64,000 nt of DNA from Thermoproteota archaeon (GTDB lineage: Archaea; Korarchaeota; JAOZGF01; JAOZFZ01), in NCBI GenBank assembly GCA_027492035.1, contig JAOZFT010000004.1, forward strand, positions 473,249 through 537,248. The letters run 5' to 3'. The translations under genes were made by a program, and so were the position numbers. Positions 9,269-18,739 of this stretch are shown here, piece after piece. Position 1 is the stretch's first letter. Every line of letters starts with the position of its first letter. Under the pieces are notes generated by a model that ran no database searches, was not told the DNA's origin, and saw only the letters and a list, made by a program, of their open reading frames with translations.

Positions 9269-10171
9269 ATGTACAAGCCAATTTTCGTGTTCCTTTGCTT
9301 AAATGGAAACCTGTGTGCGGAAGTAACATATAATACATTGAAAGAATTCTCAAAAAATTACTCTCTTGGAGATTATTACTCAGTTATGGATTTAGATTTC
9401 ACAAGTCAACTACTTACCAAAAAAATATACCCTAAGTTAACGATAAAGAATTTGGTGAACCCTGAGAAATATCCCTCATTAATTAATTACTTAATGGGTA
9501 GTTGCGAAGTTGAAGATATTGTTTACTTTTTAAAAGACAGGTTTATAGAGTCAACTTATTCAAACATTCTCTATGTGTTTCCGGGTTTTCTAAATTTAGA
9601 CTCATTTCAATTAATCAAGAATAGGAAAGATCTTTCAAAGAAATTAGAGAAATTAGTTGGTTTCCTTTCTTTAGAAAGTGAAGTTATTTTTGTCAATCAG
9701 CCTATCTTCCTTTCAGAACTTATTTTAAATACTCCACTGCACAATTTTGTTTATCTAATACCTGTAATTGATGGAACGGTTGAGTTAAAGATTTTAGAAA
9801 TGGAAATGGAAGAAAATGAAACTTTTAAACAGGAACACTTCACGTTACTAGGTTTAGTTTCTTTTTCATCTAATAAAGATGAAGAAAAAAATATGGGGCA
9901 TACATTGTCTCCCCCTGCCGCCGAATTAGAGAAGACAGGGCTTTTCCCAGTAATCAACCATAAAAACCCATATTCATCACTTCTTGCGAGAGAAGTGAAA
10001 AATTGTATTGAGAAACCGTTCAAGGAAAAATTGAAGGTTATGGATTTTCTGTATAAACTAAAAATTTTAGAAATGGAAAACATTCCTCCCCATAAACCTG
10101 CTAAATTAGAGAAGTTTGAAAGTGACTTAATTAAAGAAATAAATACTTTAGAAGAGATGCTTTCTCGATGA
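9269..10171 (+). CDS. Hypothetical protein, possibly a degenerate ParA/MinD-like NTPase fold
   Basis: Order of elements resembles MinD/ParA (P-loop position, VMDLDF, ILYVFPG, VIFVNQP, LLGLVSF, NPYSSLLAREV) but Walker residues are absent. Confidence 0.4.
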   Translation: MYKPIFVFLCLNGNLCAEVTYNTLKEFSKNYSLGDYYSVMDLDFTSQLLTKKIYPKLTIKNLVNPEKYPSLINYLMGSCEVEDIVYFLKDRFIESTYSNILYVFPGFLNLDSFQLIKNRKDLSKKLEKLVGFLSLESEVIFVNQPIFLSELILNTPLHNFVYLIPVIDGTVELKILEMEMEENETFKQEHFTLLGLVSFSSNKDEEKNMGHTLSPPAAELEKTGLFPVINHKNPYSSLLAREVKNCIEKPFKEKLKVMDFLYKLKILEMENIPPHKPAKLEKFESDLIKEINTLEEMLSR

Positions 10172-10614
10172 ATAGGAAAAGATTTAATGAATTGTTCATT
10201 TATCAAGCCTTAGCTAATTCAGTAAGGCTAGAAATAGTTAAAGAATTGAGAAAAGGTGCCAAAACCAAGAAAAACTTAGTAAACAGTTTAGCTAAACATA
10301 ATCTGAACTACTCGAAATTGACTCATCACCTAAGCAAACTAAAGAAAGCAGGTATAGTAGGTGAAACCTCCTTTATAAGGAACGGTAAAGAAGAGAATTT
10401 TGTTTATCTCAAAAAAGATATAAAATTGACTCTGCAACCCTTAGAAGAGCCCCTAATTAATTTACCTCTACTCAAGACAATAAACGAAATGTTGTTAGTG
10501 GTTAAGAAAATAAGGGAACAACTTGAAAAAGGTACTTTACCCAAAGAGGTAGGCAGAGTTAACTTAAATAAAATCAAGAAAATGTATATTCGTTTAAGAG
10601 AAGGCTTATGTTAA
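10168..10614 (+). CDS. ArsR-like winged-helix transcriptional regulator
   Basis: ALANSVRLEIVKELRKG...YSKLTHHLSKLKKAGIVGE; ATGA overlap with the upstream gene. Confidence 0.75.
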   Translation: MNRKRFNELFIYQALANSVRLEIVKELRKGAKTKKNLVNSLAKHNLNYSKLTHHLSKLKKAGIVGETSFIRNGKEENFVYLKKDIKLTLQPLEEPLINLPLLKTINEMLLVVKKIREQLEKGTLPKEVGRVNLNKIKKMYIRLREGLC

Positions 10615-10647
10615 ATTCTCGTTAAAACTATAAAAAAGGGCTGAAGC

Positions 10648-11829
10648 TTAAAAGGCAATTGTAAAAATGTATGGGATTGCAATAAACAACTTAAAAATTG
10701 ACTTCCTCATCAGGAAATAAGGAGAAAAAGACTTCTTAAATAAGTGAAACAAAAGTTTCTCTTGTGAATCAATATCCCATAAATTAATGATTTCACTTTC
10801 TGATTCCTTGATCCTCTGAAAAAAGCGTTCCAGCTCATTGGGTAAATAGTTCTCGAAAACTGTCCTTCCAATTAGTCCAATTCTTATTTTGTTCAACAAA
10901 AATTTCCTCCATTCTTTCTCATAAAGTGTTAATCTCTTGTTTTCTTCTAAAAACATAACTATATTTTTTGCAGCAATTTTTGCAGCACTTACCCCAAAAA
11001 AAATCCCCCCAAAACTTAATGGCTTATTTTGACCAGCAGCGTCACCTACTAACAACGTTCTACCTTTTACTGTTTTTCTCCTAGGTTTTGTTGGTAAAAA
11101 CCATGTAGAGAAACGTCTTGTCGTTAATTTCTTGTTTAAAGCCTCCTTTCTCAATAAATTCCTAACTGAACCAAAATTTATGTTTAAAGGGAAAACAATA
11201 CCCACTTTAACTTCCTTGGGGGAAGGGATAATCCAATAAAAAGTGTTTATTGAACCCAGCCTTAAAAAATGGACTTCGACGGAATCAAGGTCAGAAACGG
11301 GCCCTGCAATTAATTGCAAACCGAAACGAACAGGTAAAGGGGGAAAACCAAAAATTTTAGCTACTTTCGATAACGCACCATCAGCCCCGACTATAACTCT
11401 CCCTCTAAACCTTCTTCTGAGACCTGAGTAGGTTTTACAAATTATCTCTGGAGGCTGAAGTTTCGAGTAAGCTACACACCTAGTTGATTTATATGGAGAG
11501 ACACCTGTTTCCACTGCTGAAGCACATATTCCTTTGTCAAATACCGACCTGTCAACCACGTACCCTGTGAATTTAGGAATTTCAATTTCTTCCCCTTTAA
11601 ATGAAAAAATTTTGAAGGAAGAAACCTTTTCAATAATTGAATGGGAAGGTTTAATAGGTAAAGAATCCCAGGCCCTTTTTCCAAGCAATCCCGCACAATG
11701 GACAGGGATCCCTATCTCCCTATGTTCCTCAATCAAAGCTACATTGTATCCTTTCTTAGAAAGCAAATAAGATAATGTGGAACCTACTGGTCCCCCTCCT
11801 ACAATCACTATATCAAAAGAATCCGGCAA
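10648..11829 (-). CDS. Geranylgeranyl reductase family FAD-dependent oxidoreductase
   Basis: FDIVIVGGGPVGSTLSYLLSKKGY, VGADGALSKVAK, LVGDAAGQNKPLSFGGI. Confidence 0.85.
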   Translation of the reverse strand: MPDSFDIVIVGGGPVGSTLSYLLSKKGYNVALIEEHREIGIPVHCAGLLGKRAWDSLPIKPSHSIIEKVSSFKIFSFKGEEIEIPKFTGYVVDRSVFDKGICASAVETGVSPYKSTRCVAYSKLQPPEIICKTYSGLRRRFRGRVIVGADGALSKVAKIFGFPPLPVRFGLQLIAGPVSDLDSVEVHFLRLGSINTFYWIIPSPKEVKVGIVFPLNINFGSVRNLLRKEALNKKLTTRRFSTWFLPTKPRRKTVKGRTLLVGDAAGQNKPLSFGGIFFGVSAAKIAAKNIVMFLEENKRLTLYEKEWRKFLLNKIRIGLIGRTVFENYLPNELERFFQRIKESESEIINLWDIDSQEKLLFHLFKKSFSPYFLMRKSIFKLFIAIPYIFTIAF

Positions 11830-11850
11830 GTTCCATCACAGGTAATAATG

Positions 11851-12492
11851 TTAATCCCAAGGTGAGGAAATAAAAATTACCTTAAACGGTGAAAACGCCT
11901 TATTCTTTCTTAAATAGCCCTCTTTCTCTAGTTCCTTAATTTTTTTAGACACGGTTCCTGGACTTACATTTAGTTTAAAAGCTATTTCAGCGACAGTCAT
12001 TGGTTTTTCTTTCACTAAATCAAGAATTTTGAACTTTACATCCTTTACCTCTTGAGTTAGAAAGTGATGGATAAAGTTATTTTTTTCAACAAGTTTTTTT
12101 GTTAACAACTGAACATCTCTACTTTTCAACAAATCTTTAGTATCAATTGATACTTTGATAGGCTTAATTTCATTCCTTAATTCAGATGCTTCTTTTAGAG
12201 ATTTAATTTCCTCTTTTAACTTTTTATTTGATAATTCATAATCTTCAATTGTTAGACTTATTATTTCGGTTAATTTTTCACTTATTTCATCCAAGATTTC
12301 GTCAATAAAGGCGAATAGCACCTTCTTTAGAATTTCCCATTCATTCTTCGATAACCCTATCCTTCTCCTCAAAATTTTTAATTTGTCGCTGAAACTTTCT
12401 TTCTCTTCAGATCTAAGTTTCAAAAGTAAATTATCTAACCTTGCAAAGGCTTTCCCGGACTCTGTTAATTTAGACACTTTCTTAATCCCCAC
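11851..12492 (-). CDS. Coiled-coil protein with C-terminal winged-helix DNA-binding domain
   Basis: KPMTVAEIAFKLNVSPGTVSKKIKELEKEGYLRK; long charged helical middle region. Confidence 0.65.
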   Translation of the reverse strand: MGIKKVSKLTESGKAFARLDNLLLKLRSEEKESFSDKLKILRRRIGLSKNEWEILKKVLFAFIDEILDEISEKLTEIISLTIEDYELSNKKLKEEIKSLKEASELRNEIKPIKVSIDTKDLLKSRDVQLLTKKLVEKNNFIHHFLTQEVKDVKFKILDLVKEKPMTVAEIAFKLNVSPGTVSKKIKELEKEGYLRKNKAFSPFKVIFISSPWD

Positions 12493-13081
12493 TCTTTTTA
12501 ATCTTCACTAACTCATTACATTCTTCACAAAAAAAGTTCTTTTCAAATTTGTTTTCACTCACCAATTTTTTTAAAGGATGCCCCAGACGGCAAACATAAC
12601 CCACTAACCTGGCAGGGTTACCTATGACTAAACCGTTAGCAGGAATGTTTTTAGTCACTACTGAACCTGCTCCCACCATGCTGTAACTACCTATCTCCAC
12701 GCCACAAACCAAAACTGAACCTGCACCTATGGAAGCTCCCTTCTTAATTCTTGTCGGAATAATTCTCCACTCTTTATTAAATGCCCTGGGGTACTTGTCG
12801 TTGGTTGAAACAACATGTGGACCTATGAACACATCATCATCAACAATTACTCCTCTATAAAGAGAAACAAAATTTTGGATCTTAACGTTATTCCCTATTT
12901 TCACGTCACAATCTATGTACACTCCCTTACCTATGTTACAGTTCTTACCGATTTCAGCTCCTTCCCTTACATGGGCAAAGTGCCAAATCCTTGTTCCCTC
13001 CCCTATTTTAACATTCTCCTCTACCACTGCGGTAGGATGTACATAAATTCTGGACTTATTAAACTTAGACGTAGTCCCCAC
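12482..13081 (-). CDS. Left-handed beta-helix (hexapeptide) acyltransferase, WlbB/WbpD-like
   Basis: Hexapeptide repeats (IGKNCNIGKGVYIDCDVKIGNNVKIQNFVSLY...), VIGNPARLVGYV, C-terminal CEEC. Confidence 0.85.
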   Translation of the reverse strand: MGTTSKFNKSRIYVHPTAVVEENVKIGEGTRIWHFAHVREGAEIGKNCNIGKGVYIDCDVKIGNNVKIQNFVSLYRGVIVDDDVFIGPHVVSTNDKYPRAFNKEWRIIPTRIKKGASIGAGSVLVCGVEIGSYSMVGAGSVVTKNIPANGLVIGNPARLVGYVCRLGHPLKKLVSENKFEKNFFCEECNELVKIKKSGD

Positions 13082-13742
13082 CTACTAAAACACTTAAATC
13101 TTCCAGTAACTTACGTTTTAAAACCAATGCAATAACTAAACCTGCTAAAAAGCCTCCTATGTGTGCCCAATAAGCTACTCCCGATTGTTCACCTAAAAGA
13201 ATCAAAATAAACTGGTAGAAAAACCAGAACAGAATAAATGTTTTTGCACTTACTCTGGTGAAAGTGTAACCCCACCCTAAGTAAACTAGTGAAACTATTC
13301 TTGCGCGGGGATAAAGGACAAGATAAGCACCTAAAACACCACTTATAGCTCCACTTGCTCCAATAGTAGGTATTTTTGATGAAACATTAAGTATAAAATG
13401 AGTTAAAGCAGCTAGCACTCCACAAAACAGATAAAAAACTAGAAAAGGAATTCTTCTAAAAGCCGCTTCCACGTTGTCGCCGAAAATGTAAAGGTAAACC
13501 ATGTTCCCCATTATGTGAAAAAAGCCTCCATGAAGAAACATACTAGTTACTAAAGAATACAAATGCTCAAAAGGAGCTTCTGAAAATAAATAAGGGACAA
13601 AGCCAAACAGGTAAACAAAATATAAATTTTTTGGAGGCTGCAAAAGCAACTGATAAATAAACACAACCACATTAATAACTATCAAAGAAAGAGTAACAAC
13701 TGGTTTAATACCTGTTCTGTTCTCATCATATATAGGGATCAC
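13065..13742 (-). CDS. Rhomboid-family intramembrane serine protease
   Basis: GGFFHIMGNMVYLYIFGDNVE, GASGAISGVLGAY (GxSG), WAHIGGFLAGL. Confidence 0.9.
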   Translation of the reverse strand: MIPIYDENRTGIKPVVTLSLIVINVVVFIYQLLLQPPKNLYFVYLFGFVPYLFSEAPFEHLYSLVTSMFLHGGFFHIMGNMVYLYIFGDNVEAAFRRIPFLVFYLFCGVLAALTHFILNVSSKIPTIGASGAISGVLGAYLVLYPRARIVSLVYLGWGYTFTRVSAKTFILFWFFYQFILILLGEQSGVAYWAHIGGFLAGLVIALVLKRKLLEDLSVLVGGDYV

Positions 13743-13916
13743 TCCCCTTTCCCTCTAACTTACCTCCCAAACAAGTTCTCTAAGGAGTTTCTTTGCTAAA
13801 TTCTTTCACCTTTCTTGGTTGCGATACTTTTAAAAGATTATTCTTCCTTAAAAATAATTAGTTATTTCATGTTTAAAGGTTTTCAATATATCTTTAACTG
13901 AGAAAGGTTAGACCCC

Positions 13917-13924
13917 TTATAAAT
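13917..13924 (+). promoter_or_regulatory. Putative TATA box upstream of MoxR ATPase gene
   Basis: TTATAAAT starting about 25 nt before ATG 13942. Confidence 0.45.
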
Positions 13925-13941
13925 GCTAAAGTGCATAAGCT

Positions 13942-14850
13942 ATGCTCTCAAGCATGGAAAAAAATGTAAGAGAAATACAGGAAAAATACGGTGTTGTAGG
14001 AAGAAGTAAAGAATTGAAAGCTGCACTGCTTACTATCCTGAAAGGGAAACATTTATTAATAGAGGGAGATGTAGGGGTTGGTAAAACCACTCTCGCAATG
14101 GCTATTTCAAACTACTTAAAAAGGCCTCTCTACAGGATTGACGCTTCAGAAGTTTTCGATTCAACAAAATTAATTGGGTGGTTTGATCCTCCCCTCGTTC
14201 TAAAGAAGGGATACTGCTGGGAAAGCTTTATTAAAGGCCCCTTAACTGAAGCAATGCTTAAAGGAGGCATCCTTTTCATAAATGAAATAAATAGGTTACC
14301 TGAGGATACCCAAAATGTTTTATTGCCTGTGATGGATGAAAAGAAACTGGTTATTCCTAAACTTGGAGATATTGAATCCAAGAAAGGCTTTGTAGTGGTT
14401 GCTACACAAAACCCTGAAGCCTATATCGGAGCTACTTTGATAGGGGAGGCTTTAAAGGATAGGTTTGTTTGGTTAAAGCTTAATTACCAAAGTGAAGATG
14501 AGGAGGTGGAAATAGTTAAACAGAAAGTAAGTAAACAAGGCGAGCCATTCAATGAGGAAGTGGTAAGAACAGCTGTACGGATAGTTAGAAAAACAAGGGA
14601 ACATAAAGGCATTGAAAGAGGTTCTTCAATTAGAGGAGCTATAGACTTAGCTGAAATAGTTCTTGATGAATTCAAGAATGGACCGTTAACCATCGATCAA
14701 TGGGTGGAAGCAAGCGTAATGGCTTTGTCAACCAAAATCGAAATAAAGGAGTCCTTGAACAAGTCTGCCGCTGACTTAATAAAAGAAATCGTGTTGGATG
14801 AATTAGGGCTTAAGAAACAAGAAACCCGTTTTTTATGGAAAAACCCTTAA
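13942..14850 (+). CDS. MoxR/ChlI-type AAA+ ATPase
   Basis: LLIEGDVGVGKTTLA, GGILFINEINRLPEDTQNVLLPVMDE, ATQNP. Confidence 0.88.
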   Translation: MLSSMEKNVREIQEKYGVVGRSKELKAALLTILKGKHLLIEGDVGVGKTTLAMAISNYLKRPLYRIDASEVFDSTKLIGWFDPPLVLKKGYCWESFIKGPLTEAMLKGGILFINEINRLPEDTQNVLLPVMDEKKLVIPKLGDIESKKGFVVVATQNPEAYIGATLIGEALKDRFVWLKLNYQSEDEEVEIVKQKVSKQGEPFNEEVVRTAVRIVRKTREHKGIERGSSIRGAIDLAEIVLDEFKNGPLTIDQWVEASVMALSTKIEIKESLNKSAADLIKEIVLDELGLKKQETRFLWKNP

Positions 14851-15881
14851 AGAAAACTGTAGAGGAAGAAGTCTCGACCCGTAACTATTTAGGTTCAGTA
14901 CTGGAAACAAAAAGTTTATTGCAAGAAAGTGTGTTATCAAGTACCTCCTTTCCAAGGCTAAATTTCAGTGAAGCAAAGGAACTAGCTGAAAACTATCTGA
15001 AAAATCTGGAGATAAAGAACCTTATAGAAGTGACAAAGCTTAATATGTTTGCAGTGTCAAAGATTTTTGAGGAAGATGCTTCATTCACCTTCCTGGAGAA
15101 AGAAGCTGAAAAAGGAAACTTAGACATAGTTACTCTCTTCTTACTTTTAAGGAGTGAATTAAGGGGTGACTTGCTTGAAAAATTCAGAAACATAGCTGTT
15201 AAAACAGTGATCCAAGGTTCTTTTAAAGTTTTGTGCAAAGAAAGAGGTAAAATAAAGAAAAATGTTAAATACAAGCCAGGCAAAACAGATTTTGATGAAG
15301 AGAAAACGCTAGAGAATGCATTAGTTAAGGAAGTGTTAGGTTACGAAGACATAGTGGGCTTAGATAAAAGGAAGAAAATAAGTGGCGGAGTTGTTCTCTT
15401 GGATGTAAGCGGCTCTATGCATGGAAACAAAATAGTTAACGCTGCCTTAATAGCTTCTGTAGTAACCCATCAACTTAAATCAAGTGAATTAGGGCTTGTT
15501 GTTTTCAGTGAAAAAAGCGAAGTTGTTAAGGGGGTGAAAGAGAAAAAGCCCCTAATCAAAATTATCTCTGAAATTTTAAGTTTGAAACCTATAGGTTACA
15601 CTAACATAGAAAATGTACTCTTAACCGGTCTAGTTGAACTTAGTAAGATTAAAAAAAGAGATAAGTGGGGCCTTTTAATCACTGATGGGCTTTATAACCG
15701 AGGAAAGCCTCCTTACAGCGTTGCGAAACAATACCCTAAGCTCCACGTAATTTACACTCATGGTAAACAAGACTGGGGAAGAAAAACATGTATACGCTTG
15801 GCAAACTTAGGCAAAGGAAAATTTGCGTCAGTAACTAAAACCAACGAAATAGTTAAAGAAATAAGGAAAATGTTTAAGTAA
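14835..15881 (+). CDS. VWA-domain protein (ChlD/CoxE-like partner of the MoxR ATPase)
   Basis: MIDAS motif VLLDVSGSMHGNK; overlaps upstream AAA+ gene. Confidence 0.85.
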   Translation: MEKPLKKTVEEEVSTRNYLGSVLETKSLLQESVLSSTSFPRLNFSEAKELAENYLKNLEIKNLIEVTKLNMFAVSKIFEEDASFTFLEKEAEKGNLDIVTLFLLLRSELRGDLLEKFRNIAVKTVIQGSFKVLCKERGKIKKNVKYKPGKTDFDEEKTLENALVKEVLGYEDIVGLDKRKKISGGVVLLDVSGSMHGNKIVNAALIASVVTHQLKSSELGLVVFSEKSEVVKGVKEKKPLIKIISEILSLKPIGYTNIENVLLTGLVELSKIKKRDKWGLLITDGLYNRGKPPYSVAKQYPKLHVIYTHGKQDWGRKTCIRLANLGKGKFASVTKTNEIVKEIRKMFK

Positions 15882-15899
15882 TTATTCCTCCTAGCCTCA

Positions 15900-17015
15900 C
15901 TAAAACTTTTTCAGAAAATTTTTGACTTTTTCTGCGATGAAGAGAACCTGCTCCTTTGAAACTTCAGGATGTACAGGCAACTGCAAAATTCTTGAAGAGA
16001 CATTTACTGTGTTTTTTAATTCCTTAGGAATCTTAGATCTTTTTTTAAAGAAATCAATTGTGTGAAGGGGTTTCTCATAATATTTGCCTACCCCTACCCC
16101 CTCTCCTCTTAACTTTTTAAAGAGGAAATCTCTTAATCGGTTATCTTTAACTTTTAGGGTGTAAAGGTACCATGCGTGAGAAATATAGCTTGGAACAAAG
16201 GGAACATCAAGAGCTTCGGTTTCTTCCAACTCTTCAGTAAAAAGTGAAGCGTTTTCTCTTCTGCGACTTAATATTTTAGGGAGTTTAAGTGTTTGTACAT
16301 AACCTAAAGCTGCAGATAACTCACTTAAATGGTAATTATGACCGATCATTACAGTTAAATAAGGTTCCTTTTCTCCATGGGACCTAATCATTTTTATCTT
16401 CTCAAAATATTCTTCACGGTTGGTAATACACATTCCTCCTTCGCCGCAAGTAATATTTTTTGTTGCATAGAAACTGAAGCATTCGATGTCTGCAGTATTG
16501 CCTATTTTAACCCCCCTATACTCTGCTCCATGGGCCTGTGCAGCATCTCCAATAACTACTAAATTATTTTCTTCAGCAAATTCCCTTATTTCATTCATTT
16601 CAGATGGTAAACCATAAAGATGGACTGGTATAACAGCCTTAGTTTTCTTTGTAACAAGTTCTTTAAGTTGTGAAGGGTCTATACAGTAGGTTTTGGGGTT
16701 GATATCTGCAAAGATGGGCGTAGCACCGGTAAGGAGCACCGCCTCAGCTGTAGCTGAAAAAGTAAAGGATGGCACAATTACTTCGTCTCCTCTCTTGATT
16801 CCTGCACTTAACAAAGCTGCGTGAAGGGCTGATGTTCCTGAATTCAATGCAACAGCGTATTTTGCTCCCACAAACTTTCTAAAAGCCTCCTCAAATTTTT
16901 GGACATAAGGGCCGCTTCCTGTTTTATGTGTTAATATTTTGCTTTCGAGGACTTTAATTACTTCCTTCTTTTCTTCATCTCCTATGACGGGAATGTTTAT
17001 GGGTATCTCTTTCAC
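15900..17015 (-). CDS. DegT/DnrJ/EryC1/StrS family PLP aminotransferase
   Basis: VALNSGTSALHAALLSAGIKRGDEVIVPSFTFSATAEA, GDAAQAHGAEY, SFYATKNITCGEGGM. Confidence 0.94.
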   Translation of the reverse strand: MKEIPINIPVIGDEEKKEVIKVLESKILTHKTGSGPYVQKFEEAFRKFVGAKYAVALNSGTSALHAALLSAGIKRGDEVIVPSFTFSATAEAVLLTGATPIFADINPKTYCIDPSQLKELVTKKTKAVIPVHLYGLPSEMNEIREFAEENNLVVIGDAAQAHGAEYRGVKIGNTADIECFSFYATKNITCGEGGMCITNREEYFEKIKMIRSHGEKEPYLTVMIGHNYHLSELSAALGYVQTLKLPKILSRRRENASLFTEELEETEALDVPFVPSYISHAWYLYTLKVKDNRLRDFLFKKLRGEGVGVGKYYEKPLHTIDFFKKRSKIPKELKNTVNVSSRILQLPVHPEVSKEQVLFIAEKVKNFLKKF

Positions 17016-17065
17016 TTTTTCCCACTCCTTCCTGGAAGATTTAAGGGAGGATGGTATCCACCTAT

Positions 17066-18127
17066 TTAAAAGTATTCCTTAATTATTTCTGAAACAAGAG
17101 GGACTGCATCTTCTAATTTGTTAAGAAAGCCATATAAGTTGTTCTTTCCTTTTCTAATCCTAGGTTCTAAATTTAAGTTATTTTCATCAATTTCCATATA
17201 GCCCCAAACAGGAAGACCTGTTTTTCTTAATGAACTAAGTAAGGGGCCCCTTTCTCTATTTAGTGTAAGGAATACTGCTACTTTGTTAAGTATGGCTGAT
17301 TCTAAACAGATTTTGAAATCGACGCTTAGAACCAAATCAGAAGAAATTAATTGTTTTAAATAATCTCTTCTTTTAATGTAAGAAAGTGTTGTGTTTTTTC
17401 CTTTAAAAATTGGAAGAAGAATTTCAGTTCCTTTTCTGGGGTAAATATTAATTTTTAACTTTCTTGGGTTGATCTTTACCTGAAGGAAATGGAAAAGTTT
17501 ACTGTAAAGGAAATAAGGAAATGAATTTTTTCCTGTTAAAGGAAAGAGAGGGTTGTGGAAGAGAGATACTTCAAAGTAATCATTTTCAAGTTGGGTAGGT
17601 AGTAATTCAGCAGAAACCAAGTTCCTTAATTCCCTTTTTAGCCAAGATACTTCGTAAAGCCCTTTGAAACAAGCTGTTTTGTTCAAATAGATCCCTAAAT
17701 GTTTGTCGAGAGGAGAGAAAATGCTTTTCACTAGATGGTCAGCTAGTGAAAGAGAAATTTGGGTGAACGGTTTCCCATTAATTTGGTAAGGTATTAACCC
17801 AACGACGGGTTTAGATAACCCTGAAGCACATCTGAAAGCTGAAGGTGAAAGGAAAGAGACATGAATAACATCTCCTTCAAGTTCCTTCTTGATGGATTCG
17901 TAAAGATTAATTACTCTACTGGTGAAAAGGGCGAGTTCATTTTGGCCTGTTGAAATCTGTTTACCAACTACCTTAAAAAATATTCCGCTCCTAGACAGTT
18001 CTTCTTTCACTTCTTTTGTATCTACAGCTGTCACAACTAAATTAAAACCCTCCTTTTTCAGTTTCGAGTAAAGGGTACTTATAAAACCTACGTGGTAAGG
18101 GTTAGTTACATCAAACCAAATGAACAT
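17066..18127 (-). CDS. DUF354-like protein (predicted glycosyltransferase-like)
   Basis: N-terminal MFIWFDVTNPYHVGF resembles the DUF354 start motif. Confidence 0.6.
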   Translation of the reverse strand: MFIWFDVTNPYHVGFISTLYSKLKKEGFNLVVTAVDTKEVKEELSRSGIFFKVVGKQISTGQNELALFTSRVINLYESIKKELEGDVIHVSFLSPSAFRCASGLSKPVVGLIPYQINGKPFTQISLSLADHLVKSIFSPLDKHLGIYLNKTACFKGLYEVSWLKRELRNLVSAELLPTQLENDYFEVSLFHNPLFPLTGKNSFPYFLYSKLFHFLQVKINPRKLKINIYPRKGTEILLPIFKGKNTTLSYIKRRDYLKQLISSDLVLSVDFKICLESAILNKVAVFLTLNRERGPLLSSLRKTGLPVWGYMEIDENNLNLEPRIRKGKNNLYGFLNKLEDAVPLVSEIIKEYF

Positions 18128-18136
18128 AGGAAAACG

Positions 18137-18727
18137 TTACCTCTTCCCTAACCTTGAAATTGTGTAGTCAAAAGTTTTGATGTTTAGTTCTAAATTTTCG
18201 CCCTTAAACATTTCCTTCATCGTCTCCTTTAAAGAGTCTTCACCTAAAGGTAAAAACTTAAATGCAGTAGCAGCAGCCACTAGAGCTACATTGGCTGATA
18301 CGCTACTACCTGCCTCCTTAGCCATCTTTGTTGCATCAATAACTTCCATTCTCTCAAATTTATTCCTCAAATACTTCAAAACAGTCTCTGAACTCATTTC
18401 AATTTTGCTTAATGGAGGTTTAAGGAAGAAGTTGTTTAGGACTGCGTAGCAGTCATTATTTAGAACCCTGTAAGAGTACCTCAACGCTTCAAACAATTCC
18501 AAGGCTAAATAAAGACTGTTTCTATGAAAAGGAATTATTGGGCTTAAAATTTCCTCTCCAAACCTTACTTCAGCAATCACCGATCCCCCCCTTTGAGCCA
18601 TCCCATGTATTTCACCTATCAGGGCTTTGCTGAAACCTTGCTTCAGAGCAGTTCGAGCAAGTAACTGTGCAGTTGTCAAAACACCCATCCCTCCAACTCC
18701 TACAACTAATACGTTATACTCCTTCAT
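18137..18727 (-). CDS. iorB: Indolepyruvate ferredoxin oxidoreductase beta subunit
   Basis: VLVVGVGGMGVLTTAQLLARTA, GEIHGMAQRGGSVIAEVRFG; adjacent to iorA. Confidence 0.93.
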   Translation of the reverse strand: MKEYNVLVVGVGGMGVLTTAQLLARTALKQGFSKALIGEIHGMAQRGGSVIAEVRFGEEILSPIIPFHRNSLYLALELFEALRYSYRVLNNDCYAVLNNFFLKPPLSKIEMSSETVLKYLRNKFERMEVIDATKMAKEAGSSVSANVALVAAATAFKFLPLGEDSLKETMKEMFKGENLELNIKTFDYTISRLGKR

Positions 18728-18739
18728 TCCTTAACCCCT

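Noticed and set aside
9751-10206. 151-aa minus-strand ORF
   Set aside because: Antisense to the 9269 gene, which has better start context and coupling to the HTH gene
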